Below, in pieces: positions 9,205 to 17,707 of a DNA stretch of 64,000 nucleotides. Source of the stretch: an uncultured Eubacteriales bacterium (lineage in GTDB: Bacteria > Bacillota > Clostridia > Oscillospirales > CAG-382); assembly GCA_900551295.1 (NCBI GenBank), contig URVJ01000003.1, positions 62,001-126,000 of the forward strand, read 5' to 3'. The translations under genes were made by a program, and so were the position numbers. Below the pieces are notes generated by a model. The model made no database searches and had not been told where the DNA came from. It saw nothing but the letters and a program-made list of their open reading frames with translations. How positions within the stretch are numbered: position 1 is the first letter of the stretch; each line of letters starts with the position of its first letter.

Positions 9205-9275
9205 ATAATTTTCATAAAAAATTTACACTGTAAAAAGTGAAATTATCGGGAAATTAAGCTCTTATCGGAAAACTA

Positions 9276-10193
9276 TTACTGTTTACCGGTGAGCTTTGCG
9301 ATTTCTTCAGCAAAGTTATCCTCGCGCTTTTCAAGACCCTCGCCCTTTTCGTAGCGAACGAATCCCTTAACGGTAACATTTCCGCCTGCTGCCTTTGCTG
9401 CGTCTGCAACATACTTTGCAACGGATTCCTTATCGCCTTTAACGTATTCCTGTTCCATAAGGCAGTTTGTCTCATAGAACTTGCCGAGCTTACCGTTAAC
9501 CATCATCTGGAGAACCTTTTCGGGCTTATTTGCGTTCTTTTCGTCGTTCTTGATCTGAGCGAGAACGATTTCCTTTTCAGCGTCGACAGCCTCTGCGGGA
9601 ACGTTGTCCTTATCGAGGTACTTCGGGCTCATTGCTGCTGCCTGAAGTGCAAGGTTCTTGAAGATTTCCTTTGCTGCGTCTTCGGAAGTGGTAGCTTCGC
9701 CGTATACGATTACGCCGATAGTGCCGCCGCCGTGTACATAGGAATTTGCAAGTCCTTCAACGATGGTGAAACGTCTGATAGAGAGCTTTTCGCCTATCTG
9801 GAATATCTTATCCTTGAGTATAGCCTCAACGGTATCGTCGGTACCTACGTACTTTGCTGCGAGAAGTGCGTCTACGTCAGCAGGCTTTACTGCAAGTATG
9901 GTCTTGAGAAGATCCTTTACAAAGTTTCTGAAAGTTTCGTTCTTTGCAACGAAGTCTGTCTCGGAGTTTACTTCGATCATGGCGGTGAGATTGCCTTCCG
10001 AAAGTATATCTACGATACCTTCCGCAGCAATTCTGCTCGCCTTTTTCTCAGCAACGGCAAGTCCCTTTTCGCGAAGAATCTTAACTGCTTCTTCCTTATC
10101 GCCGTTTGCTTCGGTGAGTGCCTTTTTGCACTCCATCATGCCTATACCGGTCTGCGCGCGCAGCTCGGATACGTCCTTAGCTGTAAAGTTCAT
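9276..10193 (-). CDS. tsf: Elongation factor Ts
   Basis: 305 residues. EF-Ts recycles EF-Tu by exchanging GDP for GTP during translation. The N terminus has the UBA-like segment and the family signature around LRAQTGIGMMECKKAL; the core has TDFVAKNE. Length is normal. The start has GGAGG about nine bases upstream. It lies 35 bp behind rpsB in the usual rpsB-tsf order and shares its promoter. Confidence 0.97.
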   Translation of the reverse strand: MNFTAKDVSELRAQTGIGMMECKKALTEANGDKEEAVKILREKGLAVAEKKASRIAAEGIVDILSEGNLTAMIEVNSETDFVAKNETFRNFVKDLLKTILAVKPADVDALLAAKYVGTDDTVEAILKDKIFQIGEKLSIRRFTIVEGLANSYVHGGGTIGVIVYGEATTSEDAAKEIFKNLALQAAAMSPKYLDKDNVPAEAVDAEKEIVLAQIKNDEKNANKPEKVLQMMVNGKLGKFYETNCLMEQEYVKGDKESVAKYVADAAKAAGGNVTVKGFVRYEKGEGLEKREDNFAEEIAKLTGKQ

Positions 10194-10228
10194 TTTTAAT
10201 CCTCCCGTTTAAACGTGATTTTCTGTAA

Positions 10229-10972
10229 TTATTCTGCTGCTTCGTCAGCGGCGTCGTCGGACTTCTCATCTTCAGCGCCGGTGAACTGTTCGCCCTGCTT
10301 GCCTTCGAGAACGGCGTCTGCCATTACGGAGAGTATGAGCTTGATGCCGCGGATTGCGTCATCGTTACCGGGAATTACATAATCTACTTCATCGGGGTCG
10401 CAGTTGGTATCTACGATAGCAACAACCGGAATACCGAGTTTCTTTGCTTCAGCTACTGCGTTCTTTTCCTTCTTAGGGTCTACTACGAACATTGCGGAGG
10501 GAAGTCCCTTCATGTTCTTGATACCGCCGAGGTTTCTCTCGAGGTCGTTTATTTCCTTAACGAGCGAAATTACTTCTTTCTTGGGAAGAAGTTCAAATGT
10601 TCCGTCGTCTTCCATTCTGTGGAGTGCGTTAAGACGAGCTATGCTCTTCTTGATGGTCTTGAAGTTGGTAAGCATACCGCCGAGCCATCTCATGTTTACA
10701 TAGTAGCAGCCTGCTCTTTCAGCCTCTTCCTTGATTGCGTCGGAAGCCTGCTTCTTTGTACCTACGAAAAGAATGTCGCCGCCGTCCATAGAAATCTCTC
10801 TGATGAACATATAAGCTTCTTCGAGCTTCTTTACGGTCTTCTGAAGGTCGATGATATATACACCGTTTCTTTCAGTGAAGATGTACTCAGCCATTTTAGG
10901 GTTCCATCTTCTTGTGTGATGTCCGAAATGGACGCCTGCTTCAAGCAGCTGCTTCATTGATACTACTGACAT
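10229..10972 (-). CDS. rpsB: 30S ribosomal protein S2
   Basis: 247 residues. Signature elements include the start MKQLLEAGVHFGHHTRRWNPKM, LFVGTKKQA and the later RWLGGMLTNFKTI. It ends in an acidic tail rich in E, D and A, as in many Firmicutes. It is the first gene of the rpsB-tsf unit, with AGGAGG shortly before the ATG and a structured leader of about 140 nt (10973-11113) that may carry autogenous control. Confidence 0.97.
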   Translation of the reverse strand: MSVVSMKQLLEAGVHFGHHTRRWNPKMAEYIFTERNGVYIIDLQKTVKKLEEAYMFIREISMDGGDILFVGTKKQASDAIKEEAERAGCYYVNMRWLGGMLTNFKTIKKSIARLNALHRMEDDGTFELLPKKEVISLVKEINDLERNLGGIKNMKGLPSAMFVVDPKKEKNAVAEAKKLGIPVVAIVDTNCDPDEVDYVIPGNDDAIRGIKLILSVMADAVLEGKQGEQFTGAEDEKSDDAADEAAE

Positions 10973-11113
10973 TTTTCATGTCCTCCTTTAGGTTTTTTCC
11001 ACCACGCACGACCTTAGTACGGCAAATCCGGGTATTTCCGGACACCTTACCGCAAATACGCACGTGTGTGTGATAAAAATAAATTAAAAATACCGTCGGG
11101 CACAGCCCAACGG
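10973..11113 (-). promoter_or_regulatory. Structured 5' leader of rpsB
   Basis: From the inferred start near 11112 the minus-strand RNA has a hairpin at its 5' end (11093-11113, nine pairs with one G-U) followed by U-rich sequence. A second nested structure follows: an outer stem pairs 11063-11070 with 11003-11010 (7 of 8), enclosing an inner UCCGG/CCGGA hairpin and a CGGUAA/UUGCCG helix. Such leaders often bind the encoded ribosomal protein; whether this one binds S2 is inference. The 5' hairpin plus U tract could instead terminate upstream transcription. Confidence 0.5.
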
Positions 11114-11118
11114 TTGAT

Positions 11119-11127
11119 ATTATAACA
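11119..11127 (-). promoter_or_regulatory. Extended -10 promoter of rpsB-tsf
   Basis: Minus strand TG-T-TATAAT (11119-11127). The -35 region is weak (TTTAAT at 17 bp). The start point would fall at about 11112, right at the first leader hairpin. Confidence 0.6.
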
Positions 11128-11194
11128 CAATATGCTTATCAATTAAAGTCTGCTTTGACGTTATTTACATTTTTTTTACATTTACTTTGCCCTT

Positions 11195-11644
11195 TCATCT
11201 GCCTCTGTACCGTTTTGAGCCTGAACCTGCCGCAGACATTCTTACGCCGATAACAGCCGCGGCAATTACACAAAGGCAGAGTGCACTCCTGTAAACAATG
11301 CCGTGTTCTGACGACGGAAACACAAGCGACACCGCAAACAGCACCGCAAGAAACACAGCGCCGCAAAGAGCACCCGTGCCGAGAGATGCATTTTTGCCGA
11401 GTTTTCCCGACGCAAATCCTCCCGCAAGCGACGAAACCGCAGCGCAGGCAAATCCGACCGGTGCAAACAGTTTTCCCGGATCCGCATTGCTTTTAAGCAC
11501 GCACGCGCATAATATGAGCAGCAAAATCCAAAGCAGTGCCGACACCGCCGTTCCGAGACACGCCGATTTTGCCATGCCCGTACCTGTCGCCGCAGCGCCC
11601 GGAGCATTTTTAAAGACTTTTCCGGTCTTTCTTTTCTTTTTCAA
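11195..11644 (-). CDS. TIGR04086 family membrane protein
   Basis: 149 residues. Four hydrophobic segments span about 30-50, 62-82, 90-112 and 118-138, with a basic N terminus (KKKRKTGKVFK) and basic C terminus. This matches the small four-helix TIGR04086/YrzE proteins that sit next to yajC in many Firmicutes; function unknown. Start choice: a GTG at 11653 overlaps the GGAGG itself, while TTG at 11644 sits eight bases behind it, so TTG is preferred. It lies between yajC, which has its own terminator, and rpsB. Confidence 0.75.
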   Translation of the reverse strand: MKKKRKTGKVFKNAPGAAATGTGMAKSACLGTAVSALLWILLLILCACVLKSNADPGKLFAPVGFACAAVSSLAGGFASGKLGKNASLGTGALCGAVFLAVLFAVSLVFPSSEHGIVYRSALCLCVIAAAVIGVRMSAAGSGSKRYRGR

Positions 11645-11730
11645 GTTCAGCACCTCCGTTACGGTATCAATATATGCGCCGTTTTACGAACAAAGAACCC
11701 GATTTTAATTATTTTGCAAAAACGCCGTGC

Positions 11731-11769
11731 AAAAAAGAAGTACGGCACGCTTTTATTCTCGTACCGTAC
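11731..11769 (-). terminator. Terminator of yajC
   Basis: Arms 11740-11749 and 11760-11769 form a 10-bp stem with one G-U pair and a 10-base loop. On the minus strand it is followed by TTCTTTTTT (complement of 11731-11739). Confidence 0.8.
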
Positions 11770-11810
11770 GGTTTGCGACATAACATAATATTGCACAAAG
11801 CAGGCAGCAT

Positions 11811-12206
11811 TTACTGTTTTTCTTCCTGCTTTTTAACGCCCGTTACTTTGTATCCGCCCTTGGGAGCCTTTGTATCTCCGTTTTTGAGGTCAACCGTGGA
11901 GATTGCCGAACGTCTTACGCGGATCTTGTTTCTGTCGGCGCCTGTCTCTATGGTAATAACGTCGTCCTTGATGTGTGTTACTCTGCCGATAATTCCGCCG
12001 ATAGTGGTGATCTCGTCGCCGACTTCAAGAGAATTTCTCAGAGCTGCTGCTTCTTTTTCCTGCTTTTTCTGAGGTCTTATCATAAAGAAATAGAAAAAAG
12101 CCACGATTGCAACGATATAAATTACCATAACTATCGCCGAGTTTGCCCCGCCCTGCGTTCCGGTGTTTTCGGCAGCCGCGTCGAGCGCATAAAACATATT
12201 CTGCAT
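11811..12206 (-). CDS. yajC: Preprotein translocase subunit YajC
   Basis: 131 residues. One membrane helix (about 23-43) is followed by the hallmark MIRPQKKQEKE and then a small cytosolic domain with GDEITTIGGIIGRV, diagnostic of YajC. YajC is an accessory subunit of the SecDF-YajC complex that assists protein export. The N-terminal extracellular tail is slightly long. AAGGA lies seven bases upstream of the ATG. secDF is not in the window. Confidence 0.95.
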   Translation of the reverse strand: MQNMFYALDAAAENTGTQGGANSAIVMVIYIVAIVAFFYFFMIRPQKKQEKEAAALRNSLEVGDEITTIGGIIGRVTHIKDDVITIETGADRNKIRVRRSAISTVDLKNGDTKAPKGGYKVTGVKKQEEKQ

Positions 12207-12300
12207 TTAATGTTCCTTCTTTCACAATGAATATTTATCAGAATAACACTATAATATGAACCTGATGTTAATTCAGCATAAATTAATAGTTCAAGTGCGA

Positions 12301-12340
12301 AAAAATCAAAGTCCGGAACAGCGCAAAGCCGAACCGGACT
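12301..12340 (-). terminator. Terminator of the dnaI-uxuA-RNHCP operon
   Basis: AGTCCGG (12310-12316) pairs with CCGGACT (12334-12340), followed on the minus strand by TTGATTTTTT. Confidence 0.75.
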
Positions 12341-12366
12341 GTTTTACATTGCTGTTTGCCCTTGTC

Positions 12367-12714
12367 TTATCTGTCCGCGGTAAGAGCGATAAGCAGCGAT
12401 TCGTCGTCGTACTGCTCGTCGGGCAGCGTATCCTTTGCGCTCATTTTAAGAGCCGCCTTGTTTCTGCCCTCGAAACCGCATTTATCGCATTTATACAGTA
12501 TCACAAATCCCTTTTTGGGATCGGGGAACGTCCTCACCGGTCTAAGCACGCCGCGGCAATCGCACGCCCTGTCACCGGGAAGTATATCCACATGAAGCGA
12601 ACACAGGCATTTCGGGCAGTGATTTCTGCTTGTGCGGCCCAAGGGTTCGACCTTAAATCCGCAGTTTACGCAGACAAAACCCTCGTCGTTTTTTGAAAAA
12701 CGCTTTGTTTCCAT
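12367..12714 (-). CDS. RNHCP domain zinc-ribbon protein
   Basis: 115 residues. It contains the name-giving RNHCPKC motif and two CxxC pairs: FVCVNCGF near the start and YKCDKCGF near residue 75, plus CDC in between. This is the pattern of a small double zinc ribbon. RNHCP proteins are widespread and uncharacterised; nucleic-acid or protein binding is plausible but unproven. It starts 7 bp after the uxuA stop and shares that operon, and a terminator follows. Confidence 0.85.
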   Translation of the reverse strand: METKRFSKNDEGFVCVNCGFKVEPLGRTSRNHCPKCLCSLHVDILPGDRACDCRGVLRPVRTFPDPKKGFVILYKCDKCGFEGRNKAALKMSAKDTLPDEQYDDESLLIALTADR

Positions 12715-12721
12715 AAAAGCT

Positions 12722-13774
12722 TTACTTTCCGCCGTTCTCTCTGACGATGGATTCCCAGAGTCCGTTCAGATAAGCCGCGCCGAGCGCTCTGTCGTAAAGT
12801 CCGTAGCCCGGTCTGCCCTGTTCGCCCCAGATCATGCGTCCGTGGTCGGGTCTTACGTATCCGTCGAAGTTTACGTCGTATGCAGCTTTCATTATCTCGT
12901 ACATATCGAGAGAGCCGCATTCCGTCTTATGCGCCGTTTCGTTGAAGTCGCGTCCGCCCATATGCTTGATATTTCTCGCATGAAGGAAGTGTATCTTTCC
13001 CTCGCCGCCGAATCTGCGGATAAGGTGCGGAATATCGTTATCGGGATTTACGCCGAGAGAGCCTGTGCAGAGCGTAAGTCCGTTATACGGCGAATCGACA
13101 AGCTTTAAAAATCTTTCAAGGTTCTTTTCGTTTGTGATTATTCTCGGAAGTCCGAATATGCCCCATGGCGGATCGTCCGGATGTATTGCCATCTTGACGT
13201 CGTATTCCTCGCAAACGGGTATAATTGCCTTTAAGAAATACTCTGTATTCTTCCAGAGCGCCTCTTCGTCGATGCTCTTATACTCGTCGAGCAGCGCGTC
13301 AAGTCCCGCCTTTGTATAGCTTGCGTCCCAGCCGGGCAGCGAAAGGTCGCCCTTTCTCGGATCCATTGCAAGAACCTCTGCGTCGCGGTAGATAAGCGAC
13401 GTCGAACCGTCGGCATTCTTATAATCAAGGCTTGAGCGCAGCCAGTCGAACACCGGCATAAAGTTATAGCATATTACCTTAACGCCCGCCTTTCCGAGAC
13501 GTCTGATATTCTCGCAGTAAACCTCGATATACTTATCTCTCGAAGGCTTGCCGAGTTTGATGTCCTCATGCACCGGAACGCTCTCGACTATATCGAACAC
13601 AAGTCCGTGATCTGAACATTTCTTTTTTATGTCCTCTATCGCCTCAGTCGGCCAGACCTCTCCCGGAGGAACGGAATAAACCGCCGAAACGACGCTTCTC
13701 ATTGCAGGTATCTGCGATATGTATTCCAGCGTTACCGGATCACTGTCGCCGTACCAGCGAAAACTCATTTTCAT
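12722..13774 (-). CDS. uxuA: Mannonate dehydratase
   Basis: 350 residues. UxuA dehydrates D-mannonate to 2-keto-3-deoxygluconate in glucuronate breakdown. Family marks: the MKMSFRWYGDSDPV start, CYNFMPVFDW, and the metal-site region MAIHPDDPPW. The ATG at 13774 is chosen because AAGGAG lies about nine bases upstream; an upstream in-frame start would overlap the dnaI-like gene. No other hexuronate genes (uxuB, uxaC, kdgK) are nearby, which is unusual. It lies between the dnaI-like gene and the RNHCP gene in one transcription unit. Confidence 0.95.
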   Translation of the reverse strand: MKMSFRWYGDSDPVTLEYISQIPAMRSVVSAVYSVPPGEVWPTEAIEDIKKKCSDHGLVFDIVESVPVHEDIKLGKPSRDKYIEVYCENIRRLGKAGVKVICYNFMPVFDWLRSSLDYKNADGSTSLIYRDAEVLAMDPRKGDLSLPGWDASYTKAGLDALLDEYKSIDEEALWKNTEYFLKAIIPVCEEYDVKMAIHPDDPPWGIFGLPRIITNEKNLERFLKLVDSPYNGLTLCTGSLGVNPDNDIPHLIRRFGGEGKIHFLHARNIKHMGGRDFNETAHKTECGSLDMYEIMKAAYDVNFDGYVRPDHGRMIWGEQGRPGYGLYDRALGAAYLNGLWESIVRENGGK

Positions 13775-13805
13775 GTTTGTTTTCTCCTTATTATATATAA
13801 ATTGT

Positions 13806-14801
13806 TTATTTTGCCTTTGCTTTCTGTATGCGTATATCGCTTCCCTCAAATCTGAACGAACGGAAACTGCCTATAAGCCTTGACGTTATTCTGTCGTCGT
13901 AGGTTTTCTTGAAAAGCTGTGTATTATCGAGGTTTGTGCTTATTATCATAGGCTTTGCGCCGTTAATGCGCGTGTTTATGAGATTATACAGCACGGACTG
14001 CGTAAAGGAATTGACAAATTCCGTGCCGAGATCGTCTATGATAAGCAGGTCGCACGAGAAAAATCTGTCAGTCTCGTTTCCTGCGTTCTCGTCGCGCTCA
14101 AATCTCGAAAGCTCAAACGCACGTATTATATTCTGCGCGCTTTCATATACGACGTCATAGCCTTTTTCGATTATTCCGCGTGCGACAGCCGTCGTGAGAT
14201 GGGTTTTGCCAAGTCCCGTCTTTCCTATAAACAAAAGGTTTGACGCATTTTCAGGGTTTCCGAAATCGCTGACGTACTTTTTCGACTTTTCCAAAATACT
14301 CGACATGACCTGTCTCGGGCTGAGCTTGCCGTCGGGAGCTTTATCAGAATAAAAGTCAAGTTCAAAGTTTTCAAAGCCCTGATGTTTGAGAGTGCTCCCC
14401 AATCCCGCGCTTTCAAAAGCCGCCTGCGCCAGCGCTTTTCTCTTGCAGGAACACATTTCTACGCCTACATATCCCGTGTCGCGGCATTTAGGGCAGGTAT
14501 ATTTAACTTCCGTAAAATCTTCGGCAAATCCGTTTTGTTTCAACAACTCTTTTCTGTGATTCTGAAGATCGAGATTTTCTTTTTTCAGCTTTGCCATACG
14601 TTCTTCAAGCCCGTCTTTGCCCATGAGAGCCGCACGGTACACGTTAAGTCCCGTAAGAGAAAGAGCGTGGTCTATCTCTTTTATCATAGGACATTTTTCG
14701 TAGACAAGCTCTGTATGCTCAGCCGCCGTCTGTTCGGCGCGTTTTCTTCTTGCCTCGATAAGCTCGTCAGCTTTTTTTACCGCGGTTTCCGGATATGACA
14801 T
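13806..14801 (-). CDS. Primosomal DnaI/DnaC-like helicase loader ATPase
   Basis: 331 residues. An N-terminal helical region is followed by a zinc-binding CPKC...CSC cluster (about 103-118) as in DnaI, then an AAA+ domain with Walker A FIGKTGLGKTHL (about 190-200) and Walker B LLIIDDLGTE. DnaI-type proteins load the replicative helicase. The start at 14801 is decided by the promoter: a GTG at 14849 is in frame but lies in the -10 region, upstream of the inferred transcript start. It is first in an operon with uxuA and RNHCP. Confidence 0.85.
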   Translation of the reverse strand: MSYPETAVKKADELIEARRKRAEQTAAEHTELVYEKCPMIKEIDHALSLTGLNVYRAALMGKDGLEERMAKLKKENLDLQNHRKELLKQNGFAEDFTEVKYTCPKCRDTGYVGVEMCSCKRKALAQAAFESAGLGSTLKHQGFENFELDFYSDKAPDGKLSPRQVMSSILEKSKKYVSDFGNPENASNLLFIGKTGLGKTHLTTAVARGIIEKGYDVVYESAQNIIRAFELSRFERDENAGNETDRFFSCDLLIIDDLGTEFVNSFTQSVLYNLINTRINGAKPMIISTNLDNTQLFKKTYDDRITSRLIGSFRSFRFEGSDIRIQKAKAK

Positions 14802-14839
14802 AAAAATCCGCACCGTCCTTTCAGCATTATTTCGATTGT

Positions 14840-14868
14840 ATTTTATCACATTTAATTCTTCAAGTCAA
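14840..14868 (-). promoter_or_regulatory. Promoter of the dnaI-uxuA-RNHCP operon
   Basis: Minus strand TTGACT (14863-14868), 17-bp spacer ending TGA, TAAAAT (14840-14845). Confidence 0.85.
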
Positions 14869-14954
14869 TATTTATACGCAAACACGGCACGATTTTTGTA
14901 AAATTTTATTTTTATGTAAATTTTCGCTTTTCTTCGCAAAAGAGCATTTTTGTA

Positions 14955-14983
14955 TTGAACAAAGCGCGGTTTTATGGTAAAAT
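14955..14983 (+). promoter_or_regulatory. Promoter of mnmA
   Basis: TTGAAC (14955-14960), 17-bp spacer ending TGG, TAAAAT (14978-14983). Divergent from the dnaI promoter, about 90 bp apart. Confidence 0.8.
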
Positions 14984-15018
14984 AAACACGGAAACCAACT
15001 CATAAAGGAAGATAATCC

Positions 15019-16092
15019 ATGTGCAAAAAAACAATCACGGCAATGAGCGGAGGCGTTGACTCATCTGTTGCGGCTCTGTTATTAAACGAGCGCGGATACG
15101 AAAACGTCGGCATAACCTTAAAGCTTTACGACAACGAGGACGTCGGAATATCGCGCGAAAAGACCTGCTGCAGCATAGATGACATAAACGACGCGCAGAG
15201 AGTCTGCGCAAAGCTCGGAATACCGCACTACGTATTCAACTTTTCTGACGATTTTGCAAAATACGTCATAGACAACTTTACCGAAACGTACCTCTGCGGA
15301 AAAACGCCAAATCCCTGCATCGAATGCAACAGGCATATAAAGTTCAGAATTCTTCTTGAGCGCGCAAAGCAGATGGATTTTGATTATATTGCGACGGGTC
15401 ACTATTGCAGCACGGAACGCGACAGCGCTACGGGACGGTATATGTTAAAGAAAGCTCTCGACGACACCAAGGATCAGACATATGTTCTGTACATGCTGAC
15501 GCAGGAGCAGCTCTCGCATACGCTTTTCCCTCTCGGAGGAATGACAAAGAAGCAGGTGCGCGAAATAGCCGAGCAAAGCGGTCTTATAAACGCGCGCAAG
15601 CACGACAGCCAGGACATATGCTTTGTCAAGGACGGCGACTACCGTTCGTTTATCGAAAACCGCACGGGAAAGCACTTTGAATGCGGCGACTTCCGTCTTG
15701 CCGACGGCACAAAAGTCGGCACTCACAAGGGCATTATCGGCTACACCACCGGACAGCGAAAAGGTCTCGGCATTGCGTACTCAGAGCCGTTATACGTCGT
15801 GAGCAAGGACGTTGAAAACAACGTGGTCACGGTCGGAAAGCAAAACGAGCTGTTTTCAAAAAGAGTAAAGGTAAAAGACGTAAACTTCATGCCGTTTGAA
15901 AGCCTTTCGTCGCCTATGAAAATAAACGCAAAACTGCGCTACAAGCAAAAGGAAAGTCCGTGTACCATGTTTCCCGACGGCGAAAACTCGGTAATTCTCG
16001 AATTCGACGATCCTCAGAGAGCCGTTACATCGGGACAGGCAGCCGTTTTCTATGACGGAGAGTACGTTGTCGGCGGCGGCACGATAGTATGA
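15019..16092 (+). CDS. mnmA: tRNA 2-thiouridine(34) synthase MnmA
   Basis: 357 residues. MnmA adds sulfur to U34 of tRNA-Lys/Glu/Gln. The PP-loop SGGVDSSVAA sits at residues 10-19. The first catalytic Cys lies in TPNPCIECN and the second in DSQDICFV, and the C-terminal beta-barrel follows. Both cysteines are present, so the enzyme looks functional. Length is normal. The start follows AAGGAAG. It has its own promoter and no operon partner. Confidence 0.95.
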   Translation: MCKKTITAMSGGVDSSVAALLLNERGYENVGITLKLYDNEDVGISREKTCCSIDDINDAQRVCAKLGIPHYVFNFSDDFAKYVIDNFTETYLCGKTPNPCIECNRHIKFRILLERAKQMDFDYIATGHYCSTERDSATGRYMLKKALDDTKDQTYVLYMLTQEQLSHTLFPLGGMTKKQVREIAEQSGLINARKHDSQDICFVKDGDYRSFIENRTGKHFECGDFRLADGTKVGTHKGIIGYTTGQRKGLGIAYSEPLYVVSKDVENNVVTVGKQNELFSKRVKVKDVNFMPFESLSSPMKINAKLRYKQKESPCTMFPDGENSVILEFDDPQRAVTSGQAAVFYDGEYVVGGGTIV

Positions 16093-16137
16093 CCTTGCGC
16101 TTTTAAGGCAGTTTATGTTCTTTTTTCAAAAAAGGTC

Positions 16138-16166
16138 TTGACAAAATATTTTTTACATGATATAAT
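16138..16166 (+). promoter_or_regulatory. Perfect-consensus promoter of tRNA-Ser
   Basis: TTGACA (16138-16143), 17-bp spacer, TATAAT (16161-16166), with TGA just before the -10 box: both hexamers are exact consensus. Confidence 0.95.
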
Positions 16167-16206
16167 AATCAAGCTGTCGAAAGCACGGCGGCATTTTATA
16201 TCAAAC

Positions 16207-16298
16207 GGAAAGATGGCTGAGCTGGTCTAAGGCGCACGACTGGAAATCGTGTTTCGGCTAATACCCGAACCAGGGTTCGAATCCCTGTCTTTCCGCCA
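16207..16298 (+). tRNA. tRNA-Ser (anticodon GGA)
   Basis: Acceptor GGAAAGA (16207-16213) pairs with TCTTTCC (16288-16294), discriminator G, encoded CCA (16296-16298). The anticodon arm CACGA-CTGGAAA-TCGTG gives anticodon GGA. A long variable arm and GGTTCGAATCC T-loop mark a class II serine tRNA. It has its own promoter and terminator. Confidence 0.97.
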
Positions 16299-16303
16299 TA
16301 ACA

Positions 16304-16339
16304 GAACTGCGGTTTTAATATGAGCCGCAGTTCTTTTTT
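16304..16339 (+). terminator. Terminator of tRNA-Ser
   Basis: GAACTGCGG (16304-16312) pairs with CCGCAGTTC (16325-16333), then six T. Confidence 0.9.
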
Positions 16340-16361
16340 ATTGTTTTCCAAGTTGCAAAGG

Positions 16362-16392
16362 ACAAAAAACAAGTCCGGAAAAGCTCCGGACC
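16362..16392 (-). terminator. Terminator of wecB
   Basis: GTCCGG (16373-16378) pairs with CCGGAC (16386-16391) with flanking extra pairs, followed on the minus strand by TGTTTTTTG. Confidence 0.8.
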
Positions 16393-16443
16393 TGCGTTAT
16401 AATATTCATCTTTTCCGTGCGATACTGCCGGCACGCACGTTTT

Positions 16444-17538
16444 TTATCTTTCTTCAAGAATATCGGCAATTCTCTTGCACGCAAAGCCGTCGCCGTAAGG
16501 ATTGCTTGCGTGTGCCATTGCGTTATACGCGTCTTTATCCTCAAGCAGCTGCTTGAAGTTCTTATATATGACGTCCTCGTTTGTTCCGACAAGCTTTAAG
16601 GTTCCCGCTTTTATGCCCTCGGGACGTTCCGTCGTATCGCGCATTACAAGCACGGGTTTTCCGAGCGACGGAGCCTCCTCCTGTATTCCGCCGCTGTCGG
16701 TGAGTATCATATAGCTGCGCGAGAGGAAGTTATGGAAGTCAAGCACTTCCAACGGTTCGATTATGTGTATTCTGTCGCAGCCTCCGAGTTCTTCATCGGC
16801 GGCTTTTCTTACGACGGGATTCATATGTATCGGATATATCGCCTTTACGTCGGGGTGCTCGTCCATTATACGGCGTATCGCCCTGAACATATGGTGCATG
16901 GGTTCTCCGAGATTTTCGCGTCTGTGCGCGGTTATCACTATAAGGCGGCTGCCCGACGCCCATTCAAGTTCGGGGTGGGTATAATCGGCGCGCACCGTCG
17001 TTTTGAGCGCGTCTATCGCGGTGTTTCCGGTAACGTATATGCTGTCCGGATCTTTTCCCTCTTTAAGCAGATTCTGCTTTGAAAGCTCTGTCGGTGCAAA
17101 ATTGTATTTTGATATTATGCTTACCGCCTGACGGTTAAATTCTTCGGGATACGGAGAATAGATATTATACGTGCGCAGTCCTGCCTCGACGTGTCCGACG
17201 GGTATTTGCAGATAAAAGCAGGCAAGCGCCGTGACAAACGTCGTCGAAGTGTCGCCGTGGACAAGCACGACATCGGGTTTTACCTCTTCAAGCACGCTCT
17301 TTATGCGGTTCAGTATATTTGTCGTTATATCGAAAAGCGTCTGCTTATCTTTCATTACCGAAAGGTCATAATCCGGCACTACGCCGAAAGCCTCAAGCAC
17401 CTGGTCGAGCATCTGTCTGTGCTGTCCCGTAACGCACACAACGGTATTTATGTTTTTTCTTGTTTTCAGCTCATTTACAAGCGGACACATCTTTATTGCC
17501 TCCGGACGTGTTCCGAATACAAGCATTACTGTTTTCAT
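16444..17538 (-). CDS. wecB: UDP-N-acetylglucosamine 2-epimerase (non-hydrolysing)
   Basis: 364 residues. It interconverts UDP-GlcNAc and UDP-ManNAc, supplying ManNAc for wall polymers such as teichoic acid linkage units. Motifs in order: FGTRPEAIKM at the N terminus, HVEAGLRT, TGNTAIDAL, ITAHRREN, and DSGGIQEEAPSLGKPVL in the C-terminal domain with the UDP-binding glutamates. Length is normal. GGGAG lies upstream of the ATG. Transcribed alone from 17581-17609. Confidence 0.95.
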   Translation of the reverse strand: MKTVMLVFGTRPEAIKMCPLVNELKTRKNINTVVCVTGQHRQMLDQVLEAFGVVPDYDLSVMKDKQTLFDITTNILNRIKSVLEEVKPDVVLVHGDTSTTFVTALACFYLQIPVGHVEAGLRTYNIYSPYPEEFNRQAVSIISKYNFAPTELSKQNLLKEGKDPDSIYVTGNTAIDALKTTVRADYTHPELEWASGSRLIVITAHRRENLGEPMHHMFRAIRRIMDEHPDVKAIYPIHMNPVVRKAADEELGGCDRIHIIEPLEVLDFHNFLSRSYMILTDSGGIQEEAPSLGKPVLVMRDTTERPEGIKAGTLKLVGTNEDVIYKNFKQLLEDKDAYNAMAHASNPYGDGFACKRIADILEER

Positions 17539-17580
17539 AAATTTCTCCCATTACAGATAGTAATAATAAAACTTTTTATT

Positions 17581-17609
17581 ATTTTACCGCAAATGCGCAT
17601 ATTTTGCAA
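17581..17609 (-). promoter_or_regulatory. Promoter of wecB
   Basis: Minus strand TTGCAA (17604-17609), 17-bp spacer, TAAAAT (17581-17586). Confidence 0.7.
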
Positions 17610-17683
17610 TACATTTGGGACAAATAAATTTCCTGCTGCGGGATTTGTACGGCAGGAACAAATTAAAATCAATATTTTTACAC

Positions 17684-17707
17684 AAAAATCTTTGAACGCG
17701 GTTCAAA
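17684..17707 (-). terminator. Short hairpin at the end of the AraC/GH pseudogene
   Basis: TTTGAAC (17691-17697) and GTTCAAA (17701-17707) form a perfect seven-base inverted repeat overlapping the stop codon. On the minus strand GATTTTTG follows. Probably a weak terminator. Confidence 0.55.
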
